Source: Chloroflexota bacterium (GTDB lineage: Bacteria; Chloroflexota; Anaerolineae; Aggregatilineales; Phototrophicaceae). Taken from it: a stretch of 64,000 bases of DNA. The stretch lies in NCBI GenBank assembly GCA_011523545.1, contig WTGN01000052.1, forward strand, positions 1 to 64,000, in the 5' to 3' direction. This document shows positions 7,941 through 17,258 of the stretch, piece by piece. Each line of letters opens with the position of its first letter. Positions within the stretch are counted from its first letter, which is position 1. The notes beneath the pieces were generated by a model that saw only the letters and a list, made by a program, of their open reading frames with translations, did no database searches and was not told where the DNA came from. A program made the position numbers and the translations under genes.

Positions 7941-9071
7941 ATGACCAAATACATCATAAGACGTCTCTTGCAAGCGATTCCAATAATGCTTGGCGTTACC
8001 TTGCTCTCATATGGGATTATTTCCTTAGCGCCTGGCGGGCCTGTCGAGCAGCTGGCGTTTAACAACCGCATGAAGCCGCGGGAAAGAGAGGAACTCAGCT
8101 ATAAACTGGGGGTGAACGATCCGCTGCCGGTGCAATATCTGCGTTGGCTGCTGGGGGATGACTGGATGCGCTGGGACAGCGATGGCGATGGCTTGGCCGA
8201 TGGGGCGATCTTCATCGACCTTTATCCGCCGGTGCTGCAAGAAAATGGCAAGCCCTTGATTGATGAAGCGACTGGTGAAATCGTTCGTCGGGAGGAGGCG
8301 CTGCCCCCCGGCGACCGCTATGGCATCCTGCGCGGCGATTTTGGCAATTCATTTCGCTACAAGCGGCCCGCCATCGATGTGCTGGTGGAGCGCTTGCCGG
8401 CCACGTTGGAGTTGGGCGTGGTCGCCTTTTTGGTCGGCACGACTTTGGGCATCTTCATCGGCATTCTGGCGGCGATTAACCGCGGCCAGTGGTTCGACCA
8501 GCTCAGCCGCGTCTTTGCGGTCATTGTCAATTCCATGCCTGGTTTTGGGCTGGCTCTCATCCTGCTGATTTTCTTCGGCTCGACGCTCAAGATTTTGCCC
8601 TTGGGCGGGCGCTGCAAAACGACGCTGGATGCAGCCTGCGTGCCGTTCATCGAGCGGCTTGATTATTTGGTCATCCCGGTGATCGTGCTGGCTGCCGGCG
8701 CCGTGGCCGGGTATTCGCGTTTCATGCGCGCCTCGCTGCTTGATGTTGTCAGCCAGGATTACATCCGCACCGCCCGTTCCAAAGGCTTGCAAGATCGCGC
8801 GGTCTGGCTGCGCCACGGCATTCGCAACGCCCTGATCCCCATTGCTACCTTTATTGGTCCTTCCATTACCTTTTTGCTCAGCGGCGCCGCCGTCACCGAA
8901 ACGGTCCTATCCTGGCCCGGCGTTGGGCGCTCGGTCGTCAATGCGGCCGTGCAACGGGATCACCCTGTCGTCATGCTCGTCGTGGTCTATGTTGCGATCG
9001 CCAATATCTTGGGCTATTTGCTGTCCGATATACTCTACGCGATTATTGATCCGCGCATTCGCTATAACTGA
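7941..9071 (+). CDS. peptide-type ABC permease, DppB-like
   Basis: Inner-membrane permease of the DppB/OppB type. The N-terminus MTKYIIRRLLQAIPIMLGV is the typical first transmembrane segment. The C-terminal part carries the ABC coupling loop (DYIRTARSKGLQDRAVWLRHGIRNALIP) and several transmembrane segments, ending DPRIRYN. ATG at 7941 is preferred over an upstream in-frame start that would lie across the hairpin. At 376 residues it is longer than usual because of a polar loop at about residues 70-130 with the aspartate-rich stretch DSDGDGLADG, likely extracytoplasmic. It lies 10 nt before the second permease gene. Confidence 0.92.
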   Translation: MTKYIIRRLLQAIPIMLGVTLLSYGIISLAPGGPVEQLAFNNRMKPREREELSYKLGVNDPLPVQYLRWLLGDDWMRWDSDGDGLADGAIFIDLYPPVLQENGKPLIDEATGEIVRREEALPPGDRYGILRGDFGNSFRYKRPAIDVLVERLPATLELGVVAFLVGTTLGIFIGILAAINRGQWFDQLSRVFAVIVNSMPGFGLALILLIFFGSTLKILPLGGRCKTTLDAACVPFIERLDYLVIPVIVLAAGAVAGYSRFMRASLLDVVSQDYIRTARSKGLQDRAVWLRHGIRNALIPIATFIGPSITFLLSGAAVTETVLSWPGVGRSVVNAAVQRDHPVVMLVVVYVAIANILGYLLSDILYAIIDPRIRYN

Positions 9072-9081
9072 TGAGAGAACG

Positions 9082-9996
9082 ATGAAGGAGCAAACCGTCT
9101 CAAAACTGCCTGCCAAAGGCGCCGAGGTCGTCAGTGAAACCTTAACTCGCAAGGCGCTGCGCTCAATTTGGCGCGACAAGCTGACCTTGGTCGCCTTGAG
9201 TTATATCGTGATATTGACCCTGGTCTCTTTGCTGGCGCCGTTCATCACCGGCAATATCATGCAAGTCGACCCCAATGAACCGGTCACTGCCGACAAGTTC
9301 ACCCATCCCCTGCAGAAGGGCTATATCCTGGGCGCCGATGACATCGGACGGAATCAACTGGCGCGGCTATTGCATGCCGGCGGCATCTCCATGGCAATCG
9401 GATTCTTCGGCTCGCTGTTCACCCTAATCGTCGGCGTTACGCTCGGCATGGTGGCAGGATTCAACGCTGGCAACATCATCGACGACGCGCTCTATTGGAT
9501 CGTTATCACCATCGATTCGATCCCTGGGCTATTTCTGCTCATCTTGATCGGGTCTTTTACCTCTTTCAGCGCCGGGACCCTCGTACTCGCAGTCACCTTA
9601 ATCGGCTGGCCCGGCACCTGGCGCTTGATACGCGGGCAGGCCATCTCGCTGCGCGCCACCGATTACATTCTGGCAGCGCGGGCATTGGGGGCTGGTCCCT
9701 TGCGCATCATGTTCCAGCACATTCTGCCCAATTTAGTCTCGGTAACTGTAGTATCGCTTATGCTGGGCATTGGCGGCTTGATTCTAACCGAATCCTCACT
9801 AAGTTATCTGGGTTTGGGCGTGCAGCCGCCGCAAGCCACGTGGGGAAATATGCTGACGAAGTCATTGCAGTTCATCCGCGCCGGCGGCTTGCACCTCGTC
9901 GCCTTTCCGCTGCTGATGATTTCGGTGACTGTCCTCTGCTTTTACATCATCGGCGACGGCATTCGCGACGCCTTCGACCCCACCCTGCAGCGCTAA
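9082..9996 (+). CDS. peptide-type ABC permease, DppC-like
   Basis: Second permease of the peptide transporter, DppC/OppC type, 304 residues. It has the usual cytoplasmic N-terminus ending in LRSIWRDKLTLVALSY, a first transmembrane segment, a polar loop with GADDIGRNQLARLLHAG and the coupling loop with LAARALGAGPLRIMFQHILPN. The start at 9082 is taken because it gives the normal DppC N-terminus; the frame is open upstream inside dppB. The operon ends here and the convergent SIS gene follows after 27 nt. DppD/DppF ATPases are absent, so the transporter must borrow ATPases encoded elsewhere. Confidence 0.92.
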   Translation: MKEQTVSKLPAKGAEVVSETLTRKALRSIWRDKLTLVALSYIVILTLVSLLAPFITGNIMQVDPNEPVTADKFTHPLQKGYILGADDIGRNQLARLLHAGGISMAIGFFGSLFTLIVGVTLGMVAGFNAGNIIDDALYWIVITIDSIPGLFLLILIGSFTSFSAGTLVLAVTLIGWPGTWRLIRGQAISLRATDYILAARALGAGPLRIMFQHILPNLVSVTVVSLMLGIGGLILTESSLSYLGLGVQPPQATWGNMLTKSLQFIRAGGLHLVAFPLLMISVTVLCFYIIGDGIRDAFDPTLQR

Positions 9997-10023
9997 AGGG
10001 TCGGCGCCGCCAAGCGAGAATCA

Positions 10024-11055
10024 CTATTCCGTAATTGTCACCTTTGACAAGCCGCGCGGCTTATCCACCTCGTAGCCGCGGACGAGCGCCTGCTGCATGG
10101 CGAAGATTTGACCGGGCATCACCGCCAGAATCGGGCTGAGCCATTCGGGCGTCGATGGAATCGTCATCGCTTGCTGGCCATGCCCGAGCAGATCGCTGTT
10201 GTTGCTGATGACCAAAGTCTCGGCGCCCAGGTCATTGAGCCGCTGGCACATATCCACCATGCCGGCGAGATTCTTGCCATGTGGCGATACCAGGATGACC
10301 GGATGGCCGCGATCGATGGCGGCGATGGGGCCATGACGGAAGTTGGCTTCGCTGTAGCCTTCGCTGGCGATGTAGCTCAATTCCTTCACTTTGAGGCTGA
10401 TCTCGCAGGCGGTGGAATAATTGTAACCGCGGCCCAATGAGACCAGACGATTGATGTAGCGGTAGCGCTGCGCCCAGGCGGCGATCCCTTCACTGAGCCG
10501 CAATGCCTGCGCCGAGAGCCGGGGCAAAGCGCCAAGGTCCTTCCGCATGGAATCGCTTCCCGCCAGCGCGCTTGTCAGCATAGCGATGACTGTCAGCTGC
10601 GCGGTATAAGTCTTGGTGGCGGCCACGCTTAACTCACGGCCGGCGAGCAGCGGCAAGTGATATTTGGCTGCTTGCGCCAGGGGCGAGTCGTCGAAATTGG
10701 TGATCGCCAGCGTGAGGGCGCCCTGCTGGCTCGCATCGCTCAAGACCGTCCGCACATCTTCCGACTGCCCCGATTGCGAGATGCCGATGACCAGCGCCTG
10801 GGACAGGTCAGGCGCGGTCTCGTAGACCGTGTGCAGCGACGGCGTCGCCAGCATGACGGGGGTGCGCAGCAGCCCGCCAAACATGTATTGGGCGTAATGA
10901 GCGGCGTTGTCCGATGTGCCGCGCGCGGCGATGCAAACAAATACCGGATTGAAGTCGCGGATTGCGGCGGCGACCGCATCGGTCAAGGCTTTGCCATCGT
11001 TAAGCAGACGCTCAATGACGGCCGGCTGCTGTGCGATTTCTTTTTGTAAGTACAT
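10024..11055 (-). CDS. SIS-domain sugar-phosphate isomerase/deaminase (GlmS C-terminal-like)
   Basis: Double SIS-domain protein resembling the isomerase half of glucosamine-6-phosphate synthase without the glutaminase half. Such stand-alone forms act as glucosamine-6-phosphate deaminases or fructosamine-6-phosphate deglycases. Sugar-phosphate motifs include ARGTSDNAA near residue 44, ISQSGQSEDV near 93, and the ACEISLKVKELSY plus FRHGPIA segments in the second half. It is the last gene of the long operon beginning at 19204 and starts 14 nt after the GH20 gene. With GH20 and NagA it would complete GlcNAc breakdown to fructose-6-phosphate, although no GlcNAc kinase is in the window. The exact substrate is uncertain. 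Confidence 0.85.
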   Translation of the reverse strand: MYLQKEIAQQPAVIERLLNDGKALTDAVAAAIRDFNPVFVCIAARGTSDNAAHYAQYMFGGLLRTPVMLATPSLHTVYETAPDLSQALVIGISQSGQSEDVRTVLSDASQQGALTLAITNFDDSPLAQAAKYHLPLLAGRELSVAATKTYTAQLTVIAMLTSALAGSDSMRKDLGALPRLSAQALRLSEGIAAWAQRYRYINRLVSLGRGYNYSTACEISLKVKELSYIASEGYSEANFRHGPIAAIDRGHPVILVSPHGKNLAGMVDMCQRLNDLGAETLVISNNSDLLGHGQQAMTIPSTPEWLSPILAVMPGQIFAMQQALVRGYEVDKPRGLSKVTITE

Positions 11056-11069
11056 AATTTTCCGATCAG

Positions 11070-12620
11070 CTAGTCGTCCAGCGGGCGATAATTGACGCCC
11101 AAAATATCAAGGCAAGGCAAGTGCGCGTGCACGCGCTGCACAAGCGCGTCGTAACTGCGCTCGCGCGGATGATTCCAGAGGATGTCCGCAAGGGCGATGG
11201 CGCGCGGGAAGGCCATGTATTCCACGTGGTCGGTGCTGGGGATGTATTCCGTCCAGATATTGCCCTGCCCGCCCAGGATGTGCCCTGCTTTGTTCGCGGC
11301 GATTGCTTCCGGGATGACGGCAAATTGCCAGGTTTGCTCCAGCGTGAGCGTACTGGCGATCGCCGGCGGTTCGCGCGTCCAGTCTTCGTGCTGATAATAA
11401 TCCAGGTAGCAATATGTGTTCGGCGTCATGACGACATCGTGCCCGGCGTTGGCGGCGGCGATGCCCCCGTCGCTGCCGCGCCAGCTCATGACCGTCGCGT
11501 TGGGCGCCAGCCCGCCTTCCAGGATCTCGTCCCAGCCGATCAAACGCCGACCGCGTTCGTTGAGCCAGCTTTCGATCTGGCGGATGAACCAGCTTTGCAG
11601 TTCATCTTCATCGGCCAGCCCTTCCGCTTTGATGCGCGCTTGACATTTGGGGCAGGCCGCCCAGCGCTGCTTGGGCGCTTCATCGCCGCCGATGTGAATG
11701 AATTCAGAGGGAAAGATGTCCAGCGTTTCTTCAAAGACATCCGCGAGAAATGAGAAGACCCGGTCTTCCCCGGCGCAATAGATGTCCGGGTCGATGCCCC
11801 AGGTTCTGCGCAGCTGATAGCCTTCGCCGACGCAGCCCAATTCCGGGTAGGCGGTCAACGCCGCGCGCGCGTGGCCGGGCACTTCGATTTCCGGCATGAC
11901 GGTGATGCCCCGGTCGGCAGCGTGGGCGACGATCTCGCGCGCTTCGTCCTGGGTGTAAAACCCGCCGTAGGGCTTGCCGTCGCCTTGTTTGGGCGTCGCC
12001 GGAATCGGCGTTTCGGCGCGGAAGGCGCCCACCTCCGTCAGCCGGGGATACTTCTTGATTTCCAGCCGCCAGCCTTGATCTTCGGTGAGATGCCAATGGA
12101 AAGTGTTGAATTTGTAGAAGGCCATCGTGTCGATGAACTTCTTGATGAAGTCGACCGGGAACATGTGCCGGCCGACATCAAGGTGCAAGCCGCGCCAAGC
12201 GAAAGCCGGCGCATCGCTGATGCTCAGGCAGGGCATCGTCCAAGTTACGCCATCTTGCGGCGCGTCCGCCAGGATCTGCGGCGGCAAAAGCTGGCGCAGC
12301 GTCTGAATCGCATGCAAGAAGCCGGCCCGCCCGCCGGCGCGCAAGCTGACACGCTCCGGCGAAACATCAAGCGAATAGGCTTCGTCTGCCATATCGCCGT
12401 CGGCTGGAACGAGCAAAATCGCGTTCAGCGCGTCCGCGAGAATGTCGTCGTCGAGCGGGTGCAGCGGCAGGCCGAATCCGGTCGCGGGCCGCAGGTAACC
12501 GGCCAACATGTCGCCGGGGACGCCGTCGGCGGCGAAGATGCGCGTGTGGGCATTGACTGTGAATGCGCCAGGCTTGCGCTGCAAATGCTGCGGTTGAGGA
12601 AAGAGCGTGAGTTCCGGCAT
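11070..12620 (-). CDS. beta-N-acetylhexosaminidase, GH20
   Basis: Glycoside hydrolase family 20, removing terminal GlcNAc or GalNAc. An N-terminal GH20b-type domain covers residues 1-140 and the catalytic barrel follows. FHWHLTEDQGWR lies at 174-185 and the catalytic Asp-Glu pair is in HIGGDE at 309-314 (D313, E314). The 516-residue protein has no signal peptide, so it probably acts on imported material. ATG at 12620 is preferred: GGAGGA just upstream is a strong ribosome site, and it lies inside the alternative upstream start at 12635. That upstream ATG overlaps the stop of the preceding SIS gene as TGATG, so the genes are likely translationally coupled. Confidence 0.93.
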   Translation of the reverse strand: MPELTLFPQPQHLQRKPGAFTVNAHTRIFAADGVPGDMLAGYLRPATGFGLPLHPLDDDILADALNAILLVPADGDMADEAYSLDVSPERVSLRAGGRAGFLHAIQTLRQLLPPQILADAPQDGVTWTMPCLSISDAPAFAWRGLHLDVGRHMFPVDFIKKFIDTMAFYKFNTFHWHLTEDQGWRLEIKKYPRLTEVGAFRAETPIPATPKQGDGKPYGGFYTQDEAREIVAHAADRGITVMPEIEVPGHARAALTAYPELGCVGEGYQLRRTWGIDPDIYCAGEDRVFSFLADVFEETLDIFPSEFIHIGGDEAPKQRWAACPKCQARIKAEGLADEDELQSWFIRQIESWLNERGRRLIGWDEILEGGLAPNATVMSWRGSDGGIAAANAGHDVVMTPNTYCYLDYYQHEDWTREPPAIASTLTLEQTWQFAVIPEAIAANKAGHILGGQGNIWTEYIPSTDHVEYMAFPRAIALADILWNHPRERSYDALVQRVHAHLPCLDILGVNYRPLDD

Positions 12621-12634
12621 GTGGTATTCCTCCA

Positions 12635-13675
12635 TCAGATGTCGTCCAATGAGATTACGGCGCTGAGGTTATGCGGTCGGTCGGGATCGCGGCCGTTAAA
12701 GAGCGCGCGCTGGTAAGCCAGCAATTGGAGCACGGGCAGGTACAAGACCGGGCTGCACCAAGCGGGCAGGTCGGCGGGCAGCCTGACACTCCGGTGATTC
12801 TCGATGTGAGTCTGCGCGATCGTCAGTACGGCTGCGCCCATGTCCGCCATTTCGTCCAGCACGCGGATTTCCTGCCGCGCGGCTTCGGGCGTAATCAAGC
12901 CGATGACCAGGCTGTCTTCGCCCACCATCGACATCGGCCCGTGACGAAATTCCAGCGTGTGATAGGCCTCGCTGTAGCTGAGCGACATCTCTTTCATCTT
13001 AAGCATGGCTTCGCAGGCGATGCCATAAAACGCATCGGAGCCCAGGAAGAAAAACTTCCTGATGGCGCTGTTCTCTCCCAGCGAGCGAGCCAGGTCGTCA
13101 TAACGCTCCAGCAGGCGGCGGCAGATGGCGGGCAGCGGGCGGCTGGCGGCGAGGTCATGACCGGCGACCAGGGCGGCGAGCTGCTGCGCGACGACCAGCA
13201 TGCTGCTGAAAGAGCGCGTCTGAGCGACGCTGCTTTCTTGGGCGGCGTCGATGGCGATGGCGAGGCCGGCGTCTTGCGCGAGCGGGCTGCCGCTGTCGCA
13301 GGTGACGGCGATGACTGGCCCGCCAACATGAGATTTGAAAAGCTCTTGCGCGCGGACGGTTTCGCTGGTCGCCCCGGAGCGCGATATGCAGAGCAGCAGA
13401 TAGCGCTGGCCGGGAATACAAATGGACTGCGGATGCAGCAGCAGCTCGGAGGCGGGGCAGGCGAGGGCGTGACAACCGGCTTGGCGCAGGAGACGGGCGG
13501 CAGTCAACGCCAGGTAGTAGGTCGAGCCGCAACCGGTGACGATCATCTGATCGAAGGCGCGGGTCTCCAGCCATGAGTGCAGGAGTCTGTCCTGGCTGTC
13601 GAAAGCGGCGAGCGCTTCGGCCCAGACATCGGGCTGGCTCATAATCTCTTTGTATGTATATTGCCCTGCGGTCAT
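12635..13675 (-). CDS. SIS-domain protein (AgaS/GlmS-like aminosugar-phosphate isomerase)
   Basis: Second double SIS-domain protein of the operon, 346 residues. GCGSTYYLAL at about 48-57 and SRSGATSETV at about 98-107 are phosphosugar-binding loops; MLKMKEMSLSYSEAYH and LEFRHGP match the second SIS domain. It may be a deaminase or ketose isomerase for GlcN-6-P or GalN-6-P. Its ATG overlaps the helicase stop codon as ATGA, with GAGG located inside the helicase 3' end, so its translation is tied to the helicase gene. This coupling of amino-sugar metabolism to a DNA-processing module is odd. Substrate is not resolvable from sequence. Confidence 0.83.
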   Translation of the reverse strand: MTAGQYTYKEIMSQPDVWAEALAAFDSQDRLLHSWLETRAFDQMIVTGCGSTYYLALTAARLLRQAGCHALACPASELLLHPQSICIPGQRYLLLCISRSGATSETVRAQELFKSHVGGPVIAVTCDSGSPLAQDAGLAIAIDAAQESSVAQTRSFSSMLVVAQQLAALVAGHDLAASRPLPAICRRLLERYDDLARSLGENSAIRKFFFLGSDAFYGIACEAMLKMKEMSLSYSEAYHTLEFRHGPMSMVGEDSLVIGLITPEAARQEIRVLDEMADMGAAVLTIAQTHIENHRSVRLPADLPAWCSPVLYLPVLQLLAYQRALFNGRDPDRPHNLSAVISLDDI

Positions 13676-15924
13676 AGCGCCTCTATGCTTTCGATTGCGC
13701 CGGCGATATCGACATAGTCACGGGAGAATGCCTCGCGCAGGAGATCTGCCGCTACAAAGCCGTCATATTTGTCCCGGATTAACTCGGCGGGCGGGACGCG
13801 CCCGGCCAATTTCGCCGCAGCCGGCAGAGGCTGTAGGCCTCCCATTAATCGCCGCTTTGCATCAGCGCCACAACTTGCTGCGCAGTCCAACTCATAATAA
13901 TACGGCGCGCAACTGTTTGGTATTTCGAAGCCCGCGTTTTCCAGCAGGAGACGCTGCGTTTCGAATTGTCTCGTGCCGCACCAGGGGAAGATCAGCCATC
14001 TGCCAGACGCCAGCGGCAGAATGGATGTATCGCGCAGGCCGCTCGACTCTGCCCTGTCTCGTGCGGTTTGCAGGCGCTGCCCCCCGCGCGCTTTCAGGTA
14101 GGGATAGCCGTCCTGCGATAAGAGTACGGCGCGCATCTTTTGCAAGATGCGGCTGTGGATTTGCGCGCCGCCGCCGGTCCAAAGCGTATCCGCCTTGCCC
14201 TGCACCCGCTGCACTTCGATTAGCTTCCGTTCTTCATCCACCGTCAATACGCGCCAGGTGAAACCGGCCAGTCGGAAGGTGCTGTCGATCTCGGGCGCTT
14301 CCGGGATCGTGCCGATTTCGCGAGATTTATCCCGCACCCGGTATTCGGTATTGTCCACGAAGACCGCATAGAAACGATAATTGTTGACGATCTTCTCCGC
14401 TTCGATGCCGATGATGAGTTCACCCTCATCCGTGCGTTCCAGGTGCTCAATCTCTAGCAGATGCCGCAGCAATCGGCGGAAATGCTCTTGCGTTATCGCT
14501 TTGAATGGCGAAAGTGTCAGGACGCGCTCGGCCAGCCGCGGCGGCGAAAGCGCGCTGTGGGATTTGATGATGCTCATCGTCTGGTGATAAAGCAGGCTCA
14601 AGGGCATCTGCGGGATTTCGGGCGGTTCAAGCCATTTTTCTTCGGCGTATAGCTGGATGATGGCGATGGTCTGCAGAAGGTTCCAGGGCAGTTCTTCGCC
14701 GATGTGACGCGCCTCCCGGACATTTTCCGTCGCGTAGAAGAACATGCGCGCGGGCCCGCCACGCCGGCCGGAGCGCCCCAAACGCTGCACAAAGCTGGAA
14801 ACCGACTGCGTGGAATTGACCTGCAGGACCTGGTCCAATTGTCCCAGGTCTATGCCGAGTTCGAGGGTCAGCGTCGCGGCGGTGCAGGCGGGCTGGTCCT
14901 TGTCCTTCATGGCTGCTTCGGCCGCCTCGCGCAAGGGCGCCGAGATGCTGCCATGATGCACATGATAAAAGCTGGGCCGCCGCTTCCGCTCGGACAATTG
15001 GCGCATGTTGACGACGATGTCTTCGGTATCGGCGCGGGACTTGGCAAAGATGAGCGTCTTGTTGACGCTTTTGCGCTGCGTCATCCTGTGCAGGTGTTCA
15101 TAATATTCGCTCGGCTCAACCTTTAGCATCGCCGGCGGGTTGGCGCCAAACCGGGCTGATTCTCCGCAGGCGCTGTCAGCATCCGCGCCGGTCTTTGCCT
15201 TTCTGCCGTCCTGGCGGTCGTCCGGCAGCAGGAAATACTCCAGCCCGATCTCCGCTCGTGCCTGGCGCGAAGATTGGATCAAGTTCGCCGGTGGTTTGGA
15301 GCTGCCACGCAGCCAATCCATCGTCAATTGTGGCTCGCCGATGGTCGCTGAAAGCCCGATGCGGCGCGGCGTTCTCGTCTGCAGGCGGGCGAGACGCTCC
15401 AACTGGCACATCACCTGCCGCCCTCGGTCGGATGCGATAAGCGCATGAACTTCATCAATGATGACATAGCGCAAATCAGCGAAGAGCCGCTTCAGTTCAT
15501 GATGCCGGTTGATCAACATGGCTTCCAGCGATTCCGGCGTGATTTGCAGGATGCCCCGCGCCCGCCGCAGAAAGCGCGTCTTTTTCGCTTGGGCGATATC
15601 GCCATGCCAGCTTTGCACCGGCAGGGACGAATCCGCCAGCAGGTCGGTCAGGCGTTCGAACTGGTCATTGATGAGCGCTTTCAAGGGGCCGATATAGAGC
15701 GCGCCGATGGTCGCCGGCGGGTCATTGTGCAAGTCGGTGATTATGGGCAGCAGCGCCGCTTCGGTCTTGCCGGTGGCGGTGCCGCTGGAGATGAGAATGT
15801 GGTCTGGGCTATCGAGGATGGCGCCGATTGCCTCGGCTTGAATATCGTGCAGCGCCTCCCATTTATTGCGGTAGATGTACTCCTGAATGAAAGGGGCCAG
15901 CTTGTAGAAAGGATTGTCGCGCAT
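13672..15924 (-). CDS. Lhr/BrxHI-like DEAD/DEAH helicase
   Basis: Superfamily 2 helicase of 750 residues. It has a Q-like motif (DIQAEAI, about 27-33), Walker A SSGTATGKT at 46-54, TPESLEAML at 129-137, DEVH at 157-160, SAT at 192-194, motif IV LIFAKSRADTEDI near 291-303, TLTLELGIDLG at 351-361 and QRLGRSGRRGG at 380-390. The roughly 300-residue C-terminal part resembles Lhr-type helicases including BrxHI of BREX type 2; the extreme end has the KYDGFVAADLLREAF pattern of that group. A low-complexity insert lies near residues 238-268. It starts on the stop codon of the ATPase gene (TGATG), so ATPase and helicase form a unit. It probably translocates on or unwinds DNA within a defence or repair complex; that role is inferred. 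Confidence 0.87.
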   Translation of the reverse strand: MRDNPFYKLAPFIQEYIYRNKWEALHDIQAEAIGAILDSPDHILISSGTATGKTEAALLPIITDLHNDPPATIGALYIGPLKALINDQFERLTDLLADSSLPVQSWHGDIAQAKKTRFLRRARGILQITPESLEAMLINRHHELKRLFADLRYVIIDEVHALIASDRGRQVMCQLERLARLQTRTPRRIGLSATIGEPQLTMDWLRGSSKPPANLIQSSRQARAEIGLEYFLLPDDRQDGRKAKTGADADSACGESARFGANPPAMLKVEPSEYYEHLHRMTQRKSVNKTLIFAKSRADTEDIVVNMRQLSERKRRPSFYHVHHGSISAPLREAAEAAMKDKDQPACTAATLTLELGIDLGQLDQVLQVNSTQSVSSFVQRLGRSGRRGGPARMFFYATENVREARHIGEELPWNLLQTIAIIQLYAEEKWLEPPEIPQMPLSLLYHQTMSIIKSHSALSPPRLAERVLTLSPFKAITQEHFRRLLRHLLEIEHLERTDEGELIIGIEAEKIVNNYRFYAVFVDNTEYRVRDKSREIGTIPEAPEIDSTFRLAGFTWRVLTVDEERKLIEVQRVQGKADTLWTGGGAQIHSRILQKMRAVLLSQDGYPYLKARGGQRLQTARDRAESSGLRDTSILPLASGRWLIFPWCGTRQFETQRLLLENAGFEIPNSCAPYYYELDCAASCGADAKRRLMGGLQPLPAAAKLAGRVPPAELIRDKYDGFVAADLLREAFSRDYVDIAGAIESIEAL

Positions 15925-17258
15925 CAGATTTCGAAGCTTGCGAAGGGGGAGTCTATTAATTCGGGGTCGGGCGAATCGCTAGAATCAAAGTCCACCATGC
16001 CGAGGATGGATTCAAAATCTTCTTTGAGATTCTGATGCGACGTGTTTAACAAATAGATATATGCTCGAAGCACTTCGCGTGGAGTTAGCATAGTGCCTGC
16101 GCCGATGCGACTCCGCGCTTCCGCCATGAATTTGCGCAGATGGGCATCATGTAGACTGGATTCATATCGGTAGTGCCAAGCATGGATGTCGCGTATGGTC
16201 CGGAGTAACAGGAGAAACTCATCTCCGCTGAGGACATCAAGGCGTATGAGAGGCGCATACATATCCCGAAGTCCTTGTCGGGCGAAGCGGCTTTCTTCAA
16301 GCCGGTCTTGCAAGGCCTCATTGCTGAACAAACCGCGGCGTTTGTCCTCGACCGTCCGAGGCGTGGCCCCAAAAAGCACTCCCAGATATTCAGCTCCGTT
16401 TCCTCCCTGAGTGTCCTGGTATATGTCAAATATCTTATTGTAGTTGTTCTCTCTCGCCTCCCTATTGGATATTTTCCATAGTTCGACTACTTCATCAAGG
16501 AAAATGACCAGCCCTCGGTAACCGATTTGACGCACAAAATAAGCCAGCAACTTGATAAAGTTGTACCATGAACTTTCATCAATGACAGAATTGAGTTGTT
16601 TAAATCCTAGCGCATTCCTGGCAAGGGTTTTGTTATTGAATTCGCCGCGCAGCCAGCGCATGGCCGCTCTCTTTAGGGCTTCATCATCGTCCCGATGTCC
16701 GCGCCAGTAGACATTGAGGATTTCCCCGAAATCAAACCCTAAGACCATACTTTCCATTCTTCCAATGATGCGATGAACTTCGCCAGCAACTTCGCGTTCG
16801 AATTTCCTGGAGGACGGCTCAATGCCGGAGCGCGCGACTTTCGACTGGATATCGCTGATCCATTTCTCCAGGATCGCCGCGAAAGCATTGCCATTAGGCC
16901 GGGTGCGCACTGACATATTACTTAACAGTTCGCGGTAGAGATTCAAACCAGCGCCCTTTGAACCGGACAGGCGCCGGTGTTGGCTGAAGTCAGCATTTGC
17001 CACGACGAATTTCTTTTGCATAGCGTGATTGCGCAACATCTGCATCATGAAACTCTTGCCGGCGCCATGACGCCCGACAATCAGCCGGAAGCTTGCGCCG
17101 CCATCGGCAATCACATCCAGATCGTGTACAAGGGCAGCCATTTCCGTTTCCCTGCCGACAGCGATATGATCCGCTCCGGTTCGCGGGACTACGCCCCCTG
17201 CCAAAGCGGTCAAGATAGCGTGAGAAATTTTTCGGCGCTTCGGTAGTCTTGCAGTCAT
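15924..17258 (-). CDS. BrxD-like P-loop ATPase (BrxC/BrxD family)
   Basis: ATP-binding protein of the BREX BrxC/BrxD (DUF2791) type, 444 residues. Walker A is GRHGAGKS at 62-69 and Walker B is LVIFLDE at 250-256, followed by WKISNREARENNYNKIFDIY, a stretch typical of this family; GATPRTVEDKRRG near 303 is the likely sensor region. An N-terminal basic patch (TARLPKRRK) may contact nucleic acid. Its start overlaps the end of the TerB-C gene by 4 nt (ATGA) and its end overlaps the helicase start. BrxD and BrxHI pair in BREX type 2, but the methylase, PglZ phosphatase and PglW kinase are missing here, so this is a related but different module. Confidence 0.85.
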   Translation of the reverse strand: MTARLPKRRKISHAILTALAGGVVPRTGADHIAVGRETEMAALVHDLDVIADGGASFRLIVGRHGAGKSFMMQMLRNHAMQKKFVVANADFSQHRRLSGSKGAGLNLYRELLSNMSVRTRPNGNAFAAILEKWISDIQSKVARSGIEPSSRKFEREVAGEVHRIIGRMESMVLGFDFGEILNVYWRGHRDDDEALKRAAMRWLRGEFNNKTLARNALGFKQLNSVIDESSWYNFIKLLAYFVRQIGYRGLVIFLDEVVELWKISNREARENNYNKIFDIYQDTQGGNGAEYLGVLFGATPRTVEDKRRGLFSNEALQDRLEESRFARQGLRDMYAPLIRLDVLSGDEFLLLLRTIRDIHAWHYRYESSLHDAHLRKFMAEARSRIGAGTMLTPREVLRAYIYLLNTSHQNLKEDFESILGMVDFDSSDSPDPELIDSPFASFEI